Shown here in pieces: positions 59,411 through 64,000 of a stretch of 64,000 nt of DNA (within the stretch, counting starts at the first letter, position 1; every line of letters starts with the position of its first letter). The translations under genes were made by a program, and so were the position numbers. The stretch comes from Nitrobacter vulgaris (GTDB lineage Bacteria > Pseudomonadota > Alphaproteobacteria > Rhizobiales > Xanthobacteraceae), in assembly GCF_031453995.1 (NCBI RefSeq), contig NZ_JAVDPZ010000003.1, forward strand, positions 62,001-126,000, given 5' to 3'. The notes under the pieces were generated by a model. That model had not been told where the DNA came from. It saw nothing but the letters and a program-made list of their open reading frames with translations, and ran no database searches.

Positions 59411-62400
59411 ATGAAACTCACGCGCCTTCGCCTTCACGGCTTCAAGTCGTTCGTTGAACCCACCGATTTCGTGATCGAGCCCGGTCTCACTGGCGTGGTC
59501 GGGCCGAACGGTTGCGGCAAGTCCAATCTGGTCGAGGCGCTGCGCTGGGCCATGGGCGAGACCTCGTACAAATCGCTGCGCGCCGCCGACATGGACGCGG
59601 TGATCTTCGCAGGCAGCGGCAACCGTCCGGCGCGTAACCACGCCGAGGTGGTGATGTCGATCGACAATTCGGATCACTCTGCGCCATCCGCCCTCAACGA
59701 TTCCGAAGCGCTAGAGATTTCGCGCCGGATCGAACGCGAGGCCGGCTCGGTCTACCGTATCAACGGTAAGGACGTGCGCGCCCGCGACGTGCAGATTCTG
59801 TTTGCCGACGCAGCCACAGGCGCGCGCTCTCCGGCGCTGGTGCACCAGGGCAAGATCGGCGAGATCATCCAGGCTAAACCCGAACAGCGACGCCGCGTGC
59901 TGGAAGACGCCGCCGGCGTGGCCGGCTTGCATGCTCGCCGTCACGAGGCCGAGTTGCGGCTGAAGGCCGCCGAAACCAACCTCACTCGCGTCGAGGACGT
60001 GATTGGCCAACTCGCCGGCCAGATGGAGGGGCTCAAGAAGCAGGCGCGGCAGGCGATCCGTTATCGGGACGTCGCCGCGAAAGTGCGCAAGGCGGAAGCG
60101 ATGCTGTTCCACCTGCGCTGGCTCGAAGCTCAGGCCGAGGTGACGGAAGCCGCCAGAACCCACGACCTCAATGTCCGCGAGTTGGCCGAACGCACCCGCG
60201 AGCAGGCCGAAGCCGCCCGCCTCCAGGCGGAACGCGCCGCCGAACTTCCGGCGCTGCGCGAGGCGGAAGCCCGCGCCGCCGCCGGTCTGCAGCGCCTTAC
60301 CAATGCGCGCGAGACACTGGATCGCGAAGAGGAACGCGCGAAGGAGCGCGCCGCCGAACTCGATCGGCGGCTGATACAGTTTGCATCCGATGTCGAGCGC
60401 GAGCAGCGACAGTCATCCGACGCCGACGCCGCCTTGCAGCGGCTCGATGTCGAGGACGCCGAGCTGAAGGACGAAATCAAATCACGTGTCGAAACGCGCA
60501 GCGGCGTCGATGAACGGGCAGCACAGGCGGAAACCACGCTCGCTGCGGCCGAAGCCACGTTTGCTGATTTGACACGGGTGCTGGCCGACCTCACCGCCAG
60601 GCGCACCCAGCTTGAATCGAACGTGCGGACCCATCGCGATCGCCTCGCTCGCGTCGATCAGCAGATCGCAGACGTGCAGCGCGAGACCGAAGCGCTGGCG
60701 CAGCAGACCAGCGGCTTCGGCGATCTCGATGCCCTCACCGCGGCGATCCAGGCCGCGCAGGAAGCGCTGGCGCAATCGGAAACCCTGACTCGCGAGCGCG
60801 AGGCCGAACATACCGCCGCACGCAGCCGACTCGAGGCCGCCCGCTCCGGCGTCGAAGCGGCGCGCGGACCGCTGCAGGACGCTGACAAGCGCGCGCAGCG
60901 GCTCGAGACCGAAGCCAAGACCATCGCCAAGATTCTCAACGGCGAAAGCAAAAACCTGTGGCCGCCGATCATCGACGGCATCAATGTCGACAAAGGCTAC
61001 GAGAAGGCGATCGGCGCCGTGCTTGGCGACGACCTCGACGCACCGGTGGATCAGTCCGCGCCGATGCGCTGGACCGGGGTGTCCGTCACGGCGGACGATC
61101 CGGCGTTACCCGAAGGCGTGGAATCACTTGCGGCCCATGTGCAGGCGCCGCCCGAATTGGCCCGGCGTCTCAAGCAAATCGGCATCGTCGCCAAAGAGCG
61201 TGGTGCGGAACTGGTTGCCCATCTGAAGACCGGCCAGCGGCTGGTCTCGCTCGAAGGCGACGTCTGGCGCTGGGACGGCTTCGTGACCGCGGCCCATGCA
61301 CCGACCGGCGCGGCGCGCCGCCTCGCCGAGCGCGCGCGGCTGGCCGATATCGAGAGCGAGATTGAGCGCGCACGCACCGAGGTCTCCGAACGGCGCCAGG
61401 CGCTGGAAACGACGCAGCAGGCCGTCGCCGCAGCAAGCCAGGCCGTCACCGCCGCCGCATCGGCTGAGAGCGAGGCGCGCAATGCCTGGCGCGCAGCGCA
61501 GCGCGAGGTCGATGCCGCGCGCGAACGTCATGCAAGCGCCGAACGCGAGATCAATCGCCATGCGGCGCGCCGCTCGGCGCTGACCGAAGCGCAAAATCGC
61601 CTGACTGCCGACCGCATGGAAGCCGCCGCCGCTCATGAGACGGCGACATCCGCACTCGGCGAATTGCCGCCGAGCCTGGACACCGAGACCAAACTCGGCG
61701 AGGTACGGACAGAAATCGACGGCCATCGACGAGCCGCCGCGCAAGTGCGCGCCGAGGCGCAAGCGCTCGCACGCGAAGCCGAACTCGCGGATCGCCGCCT
61801 GCAGGCGATATCGGCGGAACGTAACGAATGGCAAACCCGTAAGCAAAGTGCGGCGTCGCAGATCGCGACCATCGAAGCGCGCGTGACCGAGGTCAGAGCC
61901 GAGCGCGCGGACCTCGACAACGCGCCGGCGCTGTTTTCAGAAAAGCGTAGCGCGATCATCAGCGAGATCGAGCACGCCCAAAAGGATCGCCGCGACGCGG
62001 CCGATACCCTCGCCGCCGCCGAAGCCGTGATGGCAGAAACCGACCGCGCCGCGAAAATCTCGCTTGAGTCGCTGTCAAGCGCACGCGAGGCTACGGCGCG
62101 CGCCGAAGAGCGGATGGACGGAAGCAAGCGGCGGCTCGAGGATACCGAACGCGAAATCCGCGACATGCTCGAGGTCGAACCCGACGCGGTGGCTTCACTG
62201 GCCGAAATTCAGTCCGGCGTCGACCTGCCGCCGCTGCCGGAGATCGAGGCGGATCTCGAAAAGCTGCGCCGCGACCGCGACCGTCTCGGCGCCGTCAACT
62301 TGCGCGCCGAAGAAGAATTGCGCGAGGTCGAAACCCAACACACCTCACTCGCTACCGAGCGCGACGACCTCGTCGAGGCCATCAAGAAGCTGCGCACCGG

Positions 62401-62917
62401 CATCCAGAGCCTCAACCGCGAGGCGCGGGAGCGGCTTCTGACCTCGTTCGAGACCGTCAACACCCATTTCAAGCGGCTGTTCACCGATCTGTTCGGCGGC
62501 GGCGAGGCCGCGCTGCACCTGATCGAGAGCGACGATCCGCTGGAAGCCGGCCTTGAGATCATCGCCAAGCCGCCGGGCAAGAAGCCGCAGACGTTGTCGC
62601 TGCTCTCGGGCGGTGAACAGGCGCTGACAGCACTGGCGCTGATCTTCGCAGTGTTCCTCACCAATCCGTCACCGATCTGTGTGCTGGACGAAGTCGACGC
62701 GCCGCTCGACGACCACAACGTCGAACGGTTCTGTAATCTCCTGCACGAGATGACGTCGTCCACGGAGACGCGCTTCATCATCATCACCCACAATCCGATC
62801 ACCATGGCGCGGATGAACAGGCTGTTCGGCGTCACCATGGCCGAGCGTGGCGTCTCGCAACTGGTGTCGGTCGATCTTGAAAACGCGGTGAAAATTCTCG
62901 ACCAGAACGTCGCGTGA
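59411..62917 (+). CDS. smc: Chromosome segregation ATPase SMC
   Basis: Condensin ATPase that organises and helps separate the chromosome. 1168 aa. Walker A GPNGCGKS at residues 31-38; ABC signature LSGGEQ at about residue 1065; Walker B PICVLDEVDAPLDDHNV after it. Two very long coiled coils (residues about 160-500 and 640-990) flank a globular hinge (about 510-635) with IIDGINVDKGYEKAIGAVLGDD. The ATG at 59411 gives the family start MKLTRLRLHGFKSF; a GTG two codons earlier is possible. The partners scpA and scpB are not here. Confidence 0.97.
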   Translation: MKLTRLRLHGFKSFVEPTDFVIEPGLTGVVGPNGCGKSNLVEALRWAMGETSYKSLRAADMDAVIFAGSGNRPARNHAEVVMSIDNSDHSAPSALNDSEALEISRRIEREAGSVYRINGKDVRARDVQILFADAATGARSPALVHQGKIGEIIQAKPEQRRRVLEDAAGVAGLHARRHEAELRLKAAETNLTRVEDVIGQLAGQMEGLKKQARQAIRYRDVAAKVRKAEAMLFHLRWLEAQAEVTEAARTHDLNVRELAERTREQAEAARLQAERAAELPALREAEARAAAGLQRLTNARETLDREEERAKERAAELDRRLIQFASDVEREQRQSSDADAALQRLDVEDAELKDEIKSRVETRSGVDERAAQAETTLAAAEATFADLTRVLADLTARRTQLESNVRTHRDRLARVDQQIADVQRETEALAQQTSGFGDLDALTAAIQAAQEALAQSETLTREREAEHTAARSRLEAARSGVEAARGPLQDADKRAQRLETEAKTIAKILNGESKNLWPPIIDGINVDKGYEKAIGAVLGDDLDAPVDQSAPMRWTGVSVTADDPALPEGVESLAAHVQAPPELARRLKQIGIVAKERGAELVAHLKTGQRLVSLEGDVWRWDGFVTAAHAPTGAARRLAERARLADIESEIERARTEVSERRQALETTQQAVAAASQAVTAAASAESEARNAWRAAQREVDAARERHASAEREINRHAARRSALTEAQNRLTADRMEAAAAHETATSALGELPPSLDTETKLGEVRTEIDGHRRAAAQVRAEAQALAREAELADRRLQAISAERNEWQTRKQSAASQIATIEARVTEVRAERADLDNAPALFSEKRSAIISEIEHAQKDRRDAADTLAAAEAVMAETDRAAKISLESLSSAREATARAEERMDGSKRRLEDTEREIRDMLEVEPDAVASLAEIQSGVDLPPLPEIEADLEKLRRDRDRLGAVNLRAEEELREVETQHTSLATERDDLVEAIKKLRTGIQSLNREARERLLTSFETVNTHFKRLFTDLFGGGEAALHLIESDDPLEAGLEIIAKPPGKKPQTLSLLSGGEQALTALALIFAVFLTNPSPICVLDEVDAPLDDHNVERFCNLLHEMTSSTETRFIIITHNPITMARMNRLFGVTMAERGVSQLVSVDLENAVKILDQNVA

Positions 62918-62959
62918 CCTCTTCCTTCTCCCGTCGCGGGAGAGGGAACAAAGACCGCC

Positions 62960-64000
62960 ATGATCCCGCCCGATCTTCCTGCCGAACTGAAGGCTGCCTT
63001 ACAGCGGAAAGCGCAGGGTCTGACCCGCAGCGATGCCGCAGCTCGCGCGGCCGCGATATCGCAAACGTATCGGAGCGGCGGCGGTTCAAGCACGATCCGA
63101 GACGAAACTGACGCACTGGCCTATGCGCTGGCGCGGATGCCCGCGACCTATGCGGCCGTGGTGGCCAGCCTCAATGCGCTTCGCGAGATACGCCCACAGT
63201 TTACGCCGGTCAGCCTGCTCGATGTCGGTGCTGGCCCCGGAACGGCGACATGGGCTGCTGCGCAGGCGTTCGAATCCCTCGACGCATTCTCGGCGATCGA
63301 CGCCAATCCGGCGCTGCGTTCGCTCGCACTGGACCTCGCTGCCGATGCGGTGCGACTGAACGGCCTCAGCTATGTGCAACACGACGCGTCAGCCGGGCTT
63401 CACAATGCAGCCGAGAGCGCCGATCTTGTGCTCGCGAGCTATGTCATCGGCGAACTCAGCGCCGATCGGCAAGCCGCGCTCGCTGATTTGATGTGGGCGG
63501 CGACGCGCGACACGCTAGTGGTTGTCGAACCCGGCACGCCCACCGGCTACCGGCGAATCCTCGATCTGCGACGCCGGCTGGTCGCGCAAGGCGCGTATGT
63601 CATCGCCCCCTGCCCGCATGACGGCGAGTGTCCGCTCATGTTGTTGTCAAGCGAGGCAGGCATTTCGCGTGAAGACAATGCATCAAAACAAAAAGCTGTG
63701 GCGGACTGGTGCCATTTCGTGCAGCGGCTACCGCGGTCCCGCGCGCATAAGCAGATCAAGGGCGTGGAGCTTCCTTTCGAGGACGAAAAATTCAGCTATG
63801 TCGCGTTGGCCCGAACGCCCGCCCGACAACGTCCGGCACGGGTGCTGGCGCCGCCCCTGATCACCAAGGCCGCAATGCGGATCAAGCTGTGTCATCCCGA
63901 TGGGAGCGCCGGCGTCGCGACATTTCCCCGTCGTGACAAGGCCAGCTATTCCCGTGTGCGCCGCGTCGGCTGGGGCGACGTCGTCAACCTGACCGAGACG
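62960..64000 (+). CDS. Rsm22-family methyltransferase (3' end outside window)
   Basis: The first 347 codons of a SAM-dependent methyltransferase of the Rsm22 family (mitochondrial ribosome small-subunit-associated). LLDVGAGPGTATWAAAQAF (about residue 90) binds SAM. The following section has VLASYVIGELS, VVEPGTPTGYRRI, and a Cys set APCPHDGECPL ... WCHFVQRLPRS and EDEKFSYVAL. The conserved Cys in CPHDGECP and WCHF, plus a later LCHP, could hold a metal cluster. No stop occurs before the window end, which is why the gene is open. ATG at 62960, 40 bp after smc. Confidence 0.88.
   Translation, partial: MIPPDLPAELKAALQRKAQGLTRSDAAARAAAISQTYRSGGGSSTIRDETDALAYALARMPATYAAVVASLNALREIRPQFTPVSLLDVGAGPGTATWAAAQAFESLDAFSAIDANPALRSLALDLAADAVRLNGLSYVQHDASAGLHNAAESADLVLASYVIGELSADRQAALADLMWAATRDTLVVVEPGTPTGYRRILDLRRRLVAQGAYVIAPCPHDGECPLMLLSSEAGISREDNASKQKAVADWCHFVQRLPRSRAHKQIKGVELPFEDEKFSYVALARTPARQRPARVLAPPLITKAAMRIKLCHPDGSAGVATFPRRDKASYSRVRRVGWGDVVNLTET

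Noticed and set aside
59243..59677. A 144-codon minus-strand frame ending in the element edge before smc
   Set aside because: Most of it is the antisense of the smc 5' end; it was considered because its stop also lies in a repeat edge, but the protein is not gene-like.
1..64000. Search for tRNA genes, CRISPR arrays, transposases or prophage genes
   Set aside because: Reading both strands I found no T-arm-like GGTTCGAATCC pattern with a matching cloverleaf, no regularly spaced direct repeats, and no mobile-element enzymes.

Overview
The window is a 64 kb stretch of core chromosome from a GC-rich alphaproteobacterium. Gene content and order point to the family Nitrobacteraceae/Bradyrhizobiaceae (Bradyrhizobium, Nitrobacter, Rhodopseudomonas, Afipia). 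The evidence is the block pmbA-cysQ-DUF4170-acyltransferase-waaA-lpxK-DUF2093-xseA-purD, the DUF6101 protein, hisZ-hisG, glyQ-glyS, glcDEF and ccrM-rnhB-radical SAM-mutY-dciA-dsbA-smc. Several of these proteins and the dispersed palindromic repeats are typical of that family. The genus cannot be fixed from sequence alone. No tRNA, rRNA, CRISPR array, prophage, insertion sequence or transposase was recognised.

Region by region. 1-10 kb: the 3' end of tadA, purD, xseA, the lipid A/Kdo genes lpxK and waaA with an acyltransferase, cysQ and a PmbA/TldD protein. 10-18 kb: a DUF6101 protein, ubiA, a secreted hypothetical protein, rsmE, a ZnuD-like TonB-dependent receptor, and hisZ-hisG. 18-23.7 kb: a GT2 glycosyltransferase coupled to a ChbG/HpnK-type deacetylase, a DUF2076 protein, an L,D-transpeptidase, a lone cheZ and a lipoprotein. 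23.7-28.3 kb: groES-groEL with a CIRCE operator, and two secreted proteins followed by a repeat-dense gap. 28.3-35.6 kb: a lysine-rich histone H1-like protein, glycolate oxidase glcDEF, a cytochrome c2, a TetR regulator and small envelope proteins. 35.7-45.4 kb: glyS-glyQ, an S49 peptidase, a methyltransferase with a DUF2007 protein, a polyprenyl diphosphate synthase, ispE and a TPR protein. 45.7-53.9 kb: ETF-ubiquinone oxidoreductase, a uracil-DNA glycosylase, a membrane glycosyltransferase, rnhB, a radical SAM protein, moaB and a zinc metallopeptidase. 54-64 kb: ccrM, a glutathione S-transferase, mutY, dciA, a DsbA-like protein, smc and the start of an Rsm22-family gene.

Functional themes are envelope construction (LPS core, isoprenoid lipids, peptidoglycan cross-linking), chromosome maintenance (CcrM, SMC, DciA, MutY, RNase HII, exonuclease VII, uracil glycosylase), isoprenoid/quinone supply (IspE, polyprenyl synthase, UbiA) and electron input to quinone or cytochrome c (glycolate oxidase, ETF-QO, cytochrome c2).

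The most interesting non-genic signal is a family of about eight bipartite palindromic elements, roughly 100 bp each. Each has a 43-50 bp hairpin with a conserved core (AAGTGGA-A-CCGGTT), usually joined by a short GATCAAA-like linker to a second hairpin. There are two sequence classes with different terminal repeats but the same architecture. In three places the outer edge of the element supplies the TAG stop codon of the neighbouring gene. Other repeat families lie inside the groES-groEL and glcD-glcE gaps.
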